DNA of 64,000 bases. It comes from Thermothelomyces thermophilus ATCC 42464. Its lineage: Eukaryota; Ascomycota; Sordariomycetes; Sordariales; Chaetomiaceae. Every line of letters starts with the position of its first letter. The first letter of the stretch is position 1. A program made the position numbers and the translations under genes. The stretch is from positions 10,867,059 through 10,931,058 of the forward strand of contig NC_016472.1 in NCBI RefSeq assembly GCF_000226095.1, read 5' to 3'. A model generated the notes under the pieces. The model was given only the letters and a program-made list of their open reading frames with translations, had not been told where the DNA came from and did no database searches. Below, piece by piece: positions 47,289 through 56,131 of the stretch.

Positions 47289-49550
47289 ATGGTTTAGAAC
47301 AGAGGTAACTTCGACCTTGATACCAATACGGCTACCGACGTCACGGCCGAATAACTACTTGCCTAGCTTAGTCAATTCTAGCAGCGGATCTAGGAGTTAG
47401 ACCAGAGAGATAAGGCTGCTCAAGCTCGAATCAAGGAACTTGAGAACCGCGAAAAGTACTCGCAGAAGTTGGTTAACGAGGCCTACGCTAAAATCGAGGC
47501 ACTTGAGGGCGCTAAAGCAAAGCGTATTAAGATCGAACTACCTGGTAAATATAGAGGAACTAAGGAGGATCTTATAGGATTCTTAATAAATCTCTAATCC
47601 TACTTCTAGCTTAATAACGATAAGTTTCTAGACGAAAAAGCTAAAGTCCTTTATATAGCTACGAGACTAGAGGGCAAGGTACTTAGATGGTTCGAGCCGA
47701 TGTAGAATGACTATCTTACTAAGGAAGACAAAGACGACTAAGACGTATTTACGTAGATAGTCTTCCGATCTTATAACCGTTTCGAAGAAGAGCTTTAGAA
47801 AGTTTTTGGCGATAAAGATAAGAAGATTTATATATAAGAAAGACTCGCTAATCTCTAATAGACTAAGTTAGTGGCCTCTTACGCTATATAGTTTAGATAG
47901 GATATACTTAAGTCTTAGCTTAATGACGAGGCATTGATATAATTATTCTATAATAGCTTAAAGGAAAAGGTTAAGGACAAGCTATATAAGTACGATTGGC
48001 CTAAGACCCTAGATAAATATATTACCTAGGCTATTAGAATCGATGATCGACTCTATATACGAGAGTAGCAGAAACGAGGTCAAATAAATAGAACTATAGT
48101 TAAGGCTAACAACAAGAAAAAGCGAGCATATATTAGTACCTTATATAGGACGTACCCCAGAGCTATAGATATAGATATAGCATAGAAGCAGGATTAGAAG
48201 AAGACAACTAAAGATAAGTCTAATGTTACCTACTATAACTATAGAAAGAAAGGGCACTATAAGCAAGAATATTATAGCCTAAAGAAAGAATAGAAGATAG
48301 TCCCTAGAAAGGAAATTATAACTATTAACGAAACTACTAAGGATATTATCAAAGTAATAGCTACAAGCTATAAAGACAGGGGTAGTAATACAGATAGTCT
48401 CAGATATAACAATAATGGTAAAGACAAACAAGCACCGTACTCTGAACTGGTCACTATAGACCTAGAGACAAGTCTTGCCAAATGGGACATAGTAGGAGAA
48501 TATACACCGCCAGCTTCGATTCTCCTAGTCTTGAGGCAGTAGGGTTTCATGGTCATGTAGAGGCGGGATGGATCGTGGATAACCAATACCTAAGGAATCG
48601 AAAGACCTGGACCTAATGTTCTATTCCTCTAGGAATAAATCGAATGGTATCGTAACGAAGTTTTTTAGCTTAATATAGAACTATATAAACGGGACGGGTG
48701 CTTGATTTGACTTACCTAATAGAGTAATGGAATAAGGGACAAAATAAGGGAACTCTAACGTATTATAAAAACTATTAAAGGAGAATAGCCTATAATATAT
48801 AATGGGCCTAATAGCTATACTAAGTATCTTAACGGCTAATAACTTAGTAATAACGTACGGAACCTAGAATACTAGTTTATATATATAAACTATAGAAAAG
48901 ACGAGTATATGTAAGAAAGCTATTAGAAGAAATACTCCTATATTAGCACTAGAGTACCTATAGTCTATATATAATGGGAAGGATTCGGGAAAGAATTCTA
49001 ATACCTCCTAGGCAACGCTACACGACTATACCCTCGACATAAGGCATATACGCAAGTGCCCTGGTTCTAGTGTGTAGCATATAAATGCCAATACTACTTC
49101 TACGACAAATTCGAAAATAATTACTAGCTGACTTGATAAGGAAATGAGGATAGAAGCTTATACCCTATAGAATAGGTCTACGATGTAGGAAACAGAGCAG
49201 CCGAATTGCTCTAGAAGATTGAAGCCTGTAATTTAGAAAGCATTATAATAGTTCTAAGACGAGCCTGGCCTAGGTACTACGGAACCGGACGAGATATATA
49301 GGACTCGTACTAGAGTAACGATTGCCTCTATTACATGGAAGAAAAGAAATTGCAAATTCGGGAGCTTTAGACGAAGCTATAGTATATATAATAGAAAGTA
49401 GAACGGACCTAATGGTAGGAAACCGCAAGCACTTAATGGCTTACGGAAATGAGTACGATTGATAAAGCTACTATTAGCCAAATAACTAAAGAGGTTAACA
49501 CTGACCTGGGAAACGGGTCAGGGCCCTTCGAGGGGCCCGGAAACTATTAA
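47289..49550 (+). pseudogene. RIP-inactivated gag of the outer element
   Basis: Begins ATGGTTTAGAAC, where the intact copy has ATGGTTCAGAAC. The stretch KAAQARIKELENREKYSQKL (47420-47470) is unchanged. The zinc knuckle region near 48230 has lost cysteines (TGC to TAC or TAT). Many TAG codons interrupt the frame. It ends at the same TAA as the intact gag. Confidence 0.9.
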
Positions 49551-51223
49551 CGTCTACGTAGTGGCGAGTGGTAGCATAGTATAGGAGGGACTGGCGTAAG
49601 AGACTACTATATCAAGACCTCCCGGCAGAAATATAGGAAATCGCTGTAATCTTTGGACGATGGCGGCAAGACAAGCGATTGTAGATAATAGCACAGTGGA
49701 AACAGTATAAAATGCTTGTATTAGTAGATAGTAGAGCAGAGATAAATCTGATTTCGCCGACACTTGTAAATTAGCTACAAATACCCTAGAGAATAAAGTG
49801 GAAGCATGGCATAGTTAAAGGGCCATTTCTAACGTAATAGGTACGTAGGGAGACCAAACTAATCAATATCACTATGGCAGGAAAGACTATAGTAATTATA
49901 TTTAGTATTATAGACATAGGCAACGACAAAGATATAATATTAAGGTTACTATAGTATGAAGACTATGACCTAGACATTAGCTAGAAGAATAGTAGCTACC
50001 TACGACCCCAAACGGAGTCATATTTAACTAGCGAGATAGGGAGCATATAAGGATCGCGAGCAGACAATGCTTAAGGAAAGGCATGTCCTACGGATCTACC
50101 GCAAGAGATAGACAGTGGTAGATAGACTACTATAGACTCTAGAAGAGGCGGTATAACAACATCAATATCGCGACAGGAGGAACGAGCTAAATCGCCGATA
50201 GCTATTCTCTCCGTTGACAAATGCGGAGCATTATAATTAGAGTAGTAGGTTGAGATAGGAGAAATCGCTAGTATTGCTATAGATAGAACTAAGTTTATAT
50301 ACTACTAGAAAACCAAGAGACGAGATAAGACTAGGGAAGTACCGAGAGAATACGAAGGACACCTAGCATTCGAACCGAAGTATCTAGAAGGATTACTAGA
50401 ATATAGCCTATAGGATTACAAGATCAAGCTTAAGGAAGGAGCATAACTAAAGTTCTTTAAGATTTACTATACAAGCTAGATATAGAACGAAGAACTTAAG
50501 CGATATTTAGAGGAGAACCTTCGAAGAGGATATATCTACCTATTAATATTGCTAGTAGGCTACCTAATCCTATTTATACCTAAGAAAGACGGAAAGCTAC
50601 GGTTATATGTTGATTATTAGTAACTTAACGAACAGACCATGAAAAACCGATACCTGTTACTGCTAATCTCATAGCTCCGAGATTAGTTAGCAGGAGCCTA
50701 ATATTTTACATATCTTGACTTGCCATCGGCCTATAACTATATATAGATCAAAGAAGGCAATAAGTAGAAAACGGCCTTTAGGACACCCTATAGCCACTAT
50801 AAGTACCTTGTCATGCCATTCGGACTTACAAACACGCTGGTAACGTTCTAAGCCCTGATTGATCAAGCTATCCGACCCTTTCTCGATAAATTTACGGTAT
50901 ATTATCTTGACGATATACTCATCTTCTCTAAGACGATAGACAAACACTAGAAGTACGTGAAAGCAGTGCTAGACACGCTATACGTATATAAGCTATTAGT
51001 TAACAAGGAAAAGAGTAAATTCTATATTAGGAAGATAGTCTTTTTAGGATACGAAATATCCCTAGGACAAATCTGGATAGAACCTTTAAAGATTAAAGCT
51101 ATCAAGAATTAGCCATAACTAACGTCAGTTACAGAAGTACGAAGCTTTATCAGATTTATAAACTTCTACCGAATGTTTATTAGGAACTTTAGAGCGATCG
51201 TATGACCTTTGTACGAACTTACC
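49508..51223 (+). pseudogene. RIP-inactivated pol of the outer element, 5' part
   Basis: Contains the slippery GGGAAAC (49508-49514) and hairpin GGGCCCTTCGAGGGGCCC (49521-49538) unchanged, then a protease remnant (VDSRAEINLIS) and a reverse transcriptase with a recognisable YLDDILIFSK box near 50900. It is interrupted by stops and split at 51223 by the younger insertion, between the codons for HELT and KKNAEF. Confidence 0.9.
51219..51223. repeat. Left target-site duplication (TTACC) of the intact element
   Basis: TTACC immediately before the LTR is repeated immediately after the other LTR at 58833-58837. Deleting the element and one copy restores the pol frame of the outer element (HELTKKNAEF). 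Confidence 0.95.
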
Positions 51224-51672
51224 TGTGACGAACCCAACTCAGACTTCTTCTGAAAGGGTCCAGACGGAGGTGGGTGAAGCAGGACAAGCAGGCAGGTCGT
51301 CTGAGGGATTCGGTGAAGCCAAAGGGTTCACAACAACACTTAGAGTTGTCTCTCACAGTAATCAGCAATGCTTGGTATGAGTACTGTGATTGTGATTGTT
51401 ACCACTGGTGAACTTCCCAGAGTCCACCATAACGAGTGACTAGCTAGCTATATATACATAATTGTCTGTCCTTCTTCAATAGTTATCACCAGTACCACTC
51501 CTCCTTTCACTTCGTGATTCTGCGTTGTCGACGGTGACATGTTATTATCACCAGTGAAGACCTTAGTCTTGGCGGTGATAATCTTCTGATTGGTCCGTCA
51601 AGTGATTGGCTGTCGGAATGTCCCGCGTCCTGGCTGCAGCCTGCCAGGCCGCCCATGTGCTTATTCGTGACA
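51224..51672 (-). repeat. 3' LTR of the intact element
   Basis: 449 bp, reading TGTGACGAAC to TATTCGTGACA on the plus strand and TGTCACGAAT to GTTCGTCACA in element orientation. Read line against line it matches 58384-58832 with no difference seen. A TATATATA stretch inside (about 51450-51457) is near-palindromic and so could serve either strand, including the antisense gene that starts 128 bp further on. Confidence 0.95.
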
Positions 51673-51688
51673 CGATGCCCCTCCTTCA
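51673..51688 (-). other. Polypurine tract
   Basis: On the minus strand the bases just before the 3' LTR read GAAGGAGGGGCATCG, a purine-rich plus-strand primer site in the expected position. The outer copy keeps GAAGGAGGGGCATCG at 61550-61564. Confidence 0.75.
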
Positions 51689-51799
51689 AGGCTTTCGACC
51701 CGAAAGCCCTCTTAGGCCGTTTCAAATAGCGCCAACAACCCTTCGCTTGTGAGTACTGCATTCTCCCTGTTTCTGCGTCGTGGTCGCCATGTTGACAAA

Positions 51800-52025
51800 A
51801 TGCCGATAGAGAAACGGAAGTCGCATTCTGCACGTTACCGTGCTTCCCTTGCTCAGAACATCGCTGAGAACGGTTTTGTCGTTATGCCTTGCTCTTGGTG
51901 CGCGTCGCAAGGCCTCGTTTGCAAAATGATCGCGCGTACGAAGCGTTGCGAAGCCTGCGTTCGTCGAGGTCGTTCTTGCGATGGCTCTGGCATACCGCTT
52001 TCTTCCTGTAAGCACGTTTTCTTCT

Positions 52026-52061
<36 letters not shown>

Positions 52062-52470
52062 AATGTGATTCCTGATGTTCGTTCTAGTGGATCGCATTCT
52101 CCAGGAGCAGCGTCGTATCAAGGATGCTGAACGTCGTGCCGAACTTGAGCTGGATGAATCTCAACGCCGTCTGGAAGAAGCCCAGCGCGAGTTGTCCGAA
52201 AAGCTTGCGCGGCTCCGGCGTCTTCGTCAGCAGAAGGAGTTTTTGGTGGAGAAAGGTGCCGACATGGTGGCGCGTGGTCTGTCGACCTTGGACGAGTTGG
52301 AGGAGGTTGAGCGGCAAGAGACGCCTGCTATGCCCTCGTCACAGATTAATGATGCCGTCGATGCTGTCGACTGGGGCGCCGTCTTTGGTTCTGTCCCGGG
52401 TTTTCCTTTGGTCGATCCGGATTCTGCCGGTGGAACTGTTCCAGTTTCTCAGGGCAGTTCAAATTCTTGA
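51800..52470 (+). CDS. Antisense, spliced gene in the retrotransposon: small Zn2Cys6-like, coiled-coil protein
   Basis: On the strand opposite gag-pol, two exons (51800-52007 and 52088-52470) joined across an 80-nt intron give 196 residues. The intron has a GTAAGC donor, a run of about 33 T and a TTCTAG acceptor. The N-terminus is basic. Cysteines at 31, 34, 41, 50, 53 and 60 form C-x2-C-x6-C-x8-C-x2-C-x6-C, the spacing of fungal binuclear zinc clusters, with basic residues between the halves (KMIARTKR). Residues ~72-125 are a strongly heptad-like, Arg/Glu-rich coiled coil, followed by an acidic Ser/Pro tail. The pattern suggests a dimeric DNA- or RNA-binding protein. No function is known to me. 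Its 3' end overlaps the 3' end of pol by 125 nt. A mutated counterpart sits in the outer copy. Either it is an element-encoded regulator or an ancient passenger. Confidence 0.75.
52008..52087 (+). other. Intron of the antisense gene with poly-T tract
   Basis: GTAAGC donor and TTCTAG acceptor. A tract of about 33 consecutive T lies at roughly 52028-52060. The outer copy has the equivalent A tract (about 61199-61216) at the matching place. Removing the intron joins IPLSS to LDRILQEQRR in frame. Confidence 0.75.
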
Positions 52471-55400
52471 CTGGTTCCCATGAGTTGTCCTCTGGTCCAA
52501 AATCAAGCCATTTGACCAGGTACTGCAGTTCCCCGTTGATGATGCGTGAATCCAGAATTTCTTCGACGTCCCATTCTTCCTCTTCGTCCTCTGCTTCGAT
52601 GTGCGTGGCAACCTTGGCGTTCTTTGGTGCTGGTTCGAGAAGTGAAATATGAAAAACATCCGTCCGTAGTCGCATAGATGACGGTAACGATAGTCGGTAG
52701 TTGGATGTCGAGATTCGTTCTTTGATAACGAAGGGTCCGACCTTCTTGAAGTCCAGCTTCGTGCTTGGTCGTTTGGTTTGCAAGTTTCGTGCGATCAGGT
52801 AGACTTTGTCTCCCCTCTCTAGGCGAGGTCCCTCGAGCCTGTGTTTGTCGTAGTAGTTCTTCATTCTGGTCTTGACAAACTCGAGTTCCTTTTTGAGCTT
52901 TTCATGCAGTGCGTGCATCTGTTCTGCTTTGACTGCTGCTCTCGGCACTGTGACCTCTGGTCCTTGCCTAAGGTCTGCTTCATATCCGTAGTTCGCGAAG
53001 AACGGTGTGACTTTGGTCGTTTCTGTCGGCGTCGTGTTGTAGGCGAGTTGTGCTGTTGGTAACAGCATGACCCAGTCGTCTTGTTGGTAATTGACGTAAG
53101 AGCGGAGGTATTGCTCAACAACTTGGTTTAGTCGCTCCGTTTGTCCGTCGGTCTGCGGGTGATATGCCGTTGACAGCTTGCTGTTGACGCCTAATCGTTG
53201 CATTAACGCTTGCCAGAACTTCGATGCGAACTTGGTGTCTCTGTCGGTGATCCATTCTTGCGGCCAAGCATGCACTGATGCAACTTGCCGATAGATCACG
53301 TCTGCCAACTGTTCCGCTGTCCAGGACTCCTTGTAGGGAAAGAAATATGCCCACTTAGTCAGGCGATCTACTACAGTAAGAATACTGTCGTAGGTCACTC
53401 CTGTGGCTGTGTCCTTGGATTCTGGCAGCTTCGTGATGAAGTCCATCGCAACTGAACTCCATGGTTTGTCAGTTGTTGGTAGTGGCTGAAGTAGCCCGTA
53501 CGGCTTGTGTCGTGCCGTTTTGCTCCGATTGCAGATGTCGCAGTTCCGTACGACTTCCTTAACTCGTGCCGTTAACTGTGGAAAGTCGTAGTGCTTCTTA
53601 ACTTGTGCGACAGTCTTCGTGACTCCTTTGTGTCCTCCGGGTTTTGATTCGTGGAGTTCTCGAATCATTCGCAGCTGTTGATCCTTGTCGTGGATGTACG
53701 CTTTGTCTCGGTACCAGAGTTTCCCATCTCTTTCTTCCACTCCGTCAGGTACCACTGGTCCGGGTGCTGCTTGATACTGTGCCTCGTTGATCCTTTCCTC
53801 TCGAAAGATTGCGCAGCATTCTAGGAACGAGTCAAGTGGATCATCTTCCACGGGTGTCTGCGTTTCGTGGTGCAACGTCCCGTCTGTTCGTTCCTTGAAC
53901 AACGGTGGTGTTGTTCCCGTTCGTCCTTTCGTGTGATCCGTTCGTCGGCTTAAAATGTCTGCTCGTGCGTTTTCTTTGCCCTTCTTGTAGCGGATCTCGA
54001 GGTTGAATTCCGCGAGGAATTCTGCCCATCGTATTTGTCGTCCGTTGAGTTCCTTCGTCGTCGTGAAGTATCGCAAGTTCTTGTGATCCGTATACACTTG
54101 TACCGGTTCAATCGTGCCGCTGAGGTATGGTCGCCATTCCTTGAAAGCTTCGACAATCGCAAGTAGTTCCTTGTCGTGGATCGGATAATTGAGACGTGGT
54201 CCGTCGAGCTTCTTTGAAAAGAAGGCTACAGGATGTAGCTTCCCTTGTTCGTCTCGTTGTCCCAATTGTCCTCCGATGGCGTAGTCTGAAGCGTCCGTTT
54301 CCACCTCGAATGGCTTCTTGGGGTCTGGCAGTACCAGTACTGGATCTTCGGTAATGGCGTCGCGGATTTGCGTGAATGCTTGCTCGTGTTGCTCTTCCCA
54401 TTGGAATTCAGCATTCTTCTTGGTGAGTTCGTGCAAAGGTCGTGCGATCGCTCCAAAGTTCCTGATGAACATCCGGTAGAAGTTCGCAAATCCGATGAAA
54501 CTTCGTACTTCCGTGGCTGACGCTGGTTGTGGCCAATTCTTGATGGCTTCAACCTTTGAAGGTTCCATCCGGATTTGTCCGGGGGATATTTCGTATCCCA
54601 AAAAGACTGTCTTCCTGACATGGAATTCGCTCTTTCCCTTGTTGACTGATAGCTTGTACGCGTGCAGCGCGTCCAGCACTGCTTTCACGTGCCTCCGGTG
54701 TTCGTCCATCGTCTTGGAGAAGATGAGTATGTCGTCGAGATAACATACCGCAAATTTGTCGAGAAAGGGTTGGATAGCTTGATCAATCAGGGCTTGGAAC
54801 GTTGCCGGCGCGTTCGTAAGTCCGAATGGCATGACGAGGTACTCGTAGTGGCCATAGGGTGTCCTAAAGGCCGTTTTCCACTCGTCGCCTTCTTTGATCC
54901 GTATGTGGTTGTAGGCCGATGGCAAGTCAAGACGCGTGAAATATTGGGCTCCTGCCAACTGATCTCGGAGCCGTGAGATCAGCGGTAACGGGTATCGGTT
55001 TTTCACGGTCTGTTCGTTGAGTTGCCGATAGTCGACACATAACCGTAGCTTTCCGTCTTTCTTTGGCACAAACAGGATTGGGTAGCCTGCTGGCGATGTC
55101 GACGGGCGGATATGTCCTCTTCGAAGGTTCTCCTCCAAATATCGCTTAAGTTCTTCGTTCTGCGTCTGGCTCGTGTGGTAAATCTTGAAGAACTTCAGTC
55201 GTGCTCCTTCCTTGAGCTTGATCTCGTGATCCCATGGGCCGTGTTCTGGTAATCCTTCCAGATGTTTCGGTTCGAATGCTGGGTGTCCCTCATACTCCTT
55301 CGGTACTTCCCCAGTCTTGTCTCGTCTCTCGGTTTTCTGATAGTATGCGAACTTGGTTCCGTCCATGGCGATACTGGCGATTTCTCCTGTCTCAACCCAC

Positions 55401-56131
55401 TGCTCCAATTGCAGTGCTCCGCATTCGTCAACGGAGAGAACAGCTATCGGCGATTCAGCTCGTTCCTCCTGTCGCAATATCGATGTCGTTGTGCCGCCTC
55501 TTCCAGAGTCCGTAGTGGTCTGCCTGCCACTGTCCGTCTCTTGCGGTGGATCCGTAGGACATGCCTTTCCTTGAGCATCGTCCGCTCGCGATCCTTGCGC
55601 GCTCCCCATCTTGCTGGTCGAATACGACTCCGTTCGGGGTCGCAGGTGGCCACCATTCTTCCAGCTGATGTCCGGGTCGTAATCTTCATGCCATGGTAAC
55701 CCCAATATCATGTCTTTGTCGTTGCCCATGTCCACGATGCTGAATACGACTGCTGTGGTCTTCCCTGCCACAGTGATGTCGATCGGTTCGGTCTCTCTGC
55801 GTACCCATTGCGTCGGAAATGGCCCTTTGACTATGCCATGCTTCCGCTTCATTCTCCAGGGTATCCGTAGCTGATTCACAAGTGTCGGCGAAATCAGATT
55901 CATCTCTGCTCCACTGTCCACTAGTGCGAGCATTTCGTGCTGTCTCCATTGTGCTGTTATCCACAGTCGCTTGTCTTGCCGCCGTCGTCCAAAGATTGCA
56001 GCGATTTCCCATGTTTCTGCCGGGAGGTCTCGATATAGTGGTCCCTTGCGCCAGTTCCTCCTGTACTGCGCTACCACTTGCCGCTGCACGGGCGTTAATG
56101 GTTTCCGGGCCCCTCGAAGGGCCCTGACCCG
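52346..56131 (-). CDS. pol: Pol polyprotein (protease, reverse transcriptase, RNase H, integrase, chromodomain)
   Basis: Open from the frameshift site at 56131 to the stop at 52346, about 1261 residues made as a Gag-Pol fusion of about 2003. The first Met-like codon (56089) is a GTG, so independent initiation is unlikely. In order: aspartic protease (LALVDSGAEMNLIS), reverse transcriptase (LDLPSAYNHI, MPFGLTNAPATFQ and the catalytic YLDDILIFSK near 54740), and RNase H (VETDASDYAIGG, YTDHKNL). The integrase follows with an HHCC zinc domain (HESKPGGHKG to CDICNRSK) and D, D, E residues in MDFITKLPES, ITDRDTKF and DGQTERLNQ. It ends in a chromodomain (WDVEEILDSRIINGEL, then YLVKWLDF and SWEPVKNL). 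No stop or frame break was seen. The chromodomain would direct insertion to marked chromatin. Confidence 0.95.
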   Translation of the reverse strand, partial: RVRALRGARKPLTPVQRQVVAQYRRNWRKGPLYRDLPAETWEIAAIFGRRRQDKRLWITAQWRQHEMLALVDSGAEMNLISPTLVNQLRIPWRMKRKHGIVKGPFPTQWVRRETEPIDITVAGKTTAVVFSIVDMGNDKDMILGLPWHEDYDPDISWKNGGHLRPRTESYSTSKMGSAQGSRADDAQGKACPTDPPQETDSGRQTTTDSGRGGTTTSILRQEERAESPIAVLSVDECGALQLEQWVETGEIASIAMDGTKFAYYQKTERRDKTGEVPKEYEGHPAFEPKHLEGLPEHGPWDHEIKLKEGARLKFFKIYHTSQTQNEELKRYLEENLRRGHIRPSTSPAGYPILFVPKKDGKLRLCVDYRQLNEQTVKNRYPLPLISRLRDQLAGAQYFTRLDLPSAYNHIRIKEGDEWKTAFRTPYGHYEYLVMPFGLTNAPATFQALIDQAIQPFLDKFAVCYLDDILIFSKTMDEHRRHVKAVLDALHAYKLSVNKGKSEFHVRKTVFLGYEISPGQIRMEPSKVEAIKNWPQPASATEVRSFIGFANFYRMFIRNFGAIARPLHELTKKNAEFQWEEQHEQAFTQIRDAITEDPVLVLPDPKKPFEVETDASDYAIGGQLGQRDEQGKLHPVAFFSKKLDGPRLNYPIHDKELLAIVEAFKEWRPYLSGTIEPVQVYTDHKNLRYFTTTKELNGRQIRWAEFLAEFNLEIRYKKGKENARADILSRRTDHTKGRTGTTPPLFKERTDGTLHHETQTPVEDDPLDSFLECCAIFREERINEAQYQAAPGPVVPDGVEERDGKLWYRDKAYIHDKDQQLRMIRELHESKPGGHKGVTKTVAQVKKHYDFPQLTARVKEVVRNCDICNRSKTARHKPYGLLQPLPTTDKPWSSVAMDFITKLPESKDTATGVTYDSILTVVDRLTKWAYFFPYKESWTAEQLADVIYRQVASVHAWPQEWITDRDTKFASKFWQALMQRLGVNSKLSTAYHPQTDGQTERLNQVVEQYLRSYVNYQQDDWVMLLPTAQLAYNTTPTETTKVTPFFANYGYEADLRQGPEVTVPRAAVKAEQMHALHEKLKKELEFVKTRMKNYYDKHRLEGPRLERGDKVYLIARNLQTKRPSTKLDFKKVGPFVIKERISTSNYRLSLPSSMRLRTDVFHISLLEPAPKNAKVATHIEAEDEEEEWDVEEILDSRIINGELQYLVKWLDFGPEDNSWEPVKNLNCPEKLEQFHRQNPDRPKENPGQNQRRRPSRQHRRHH

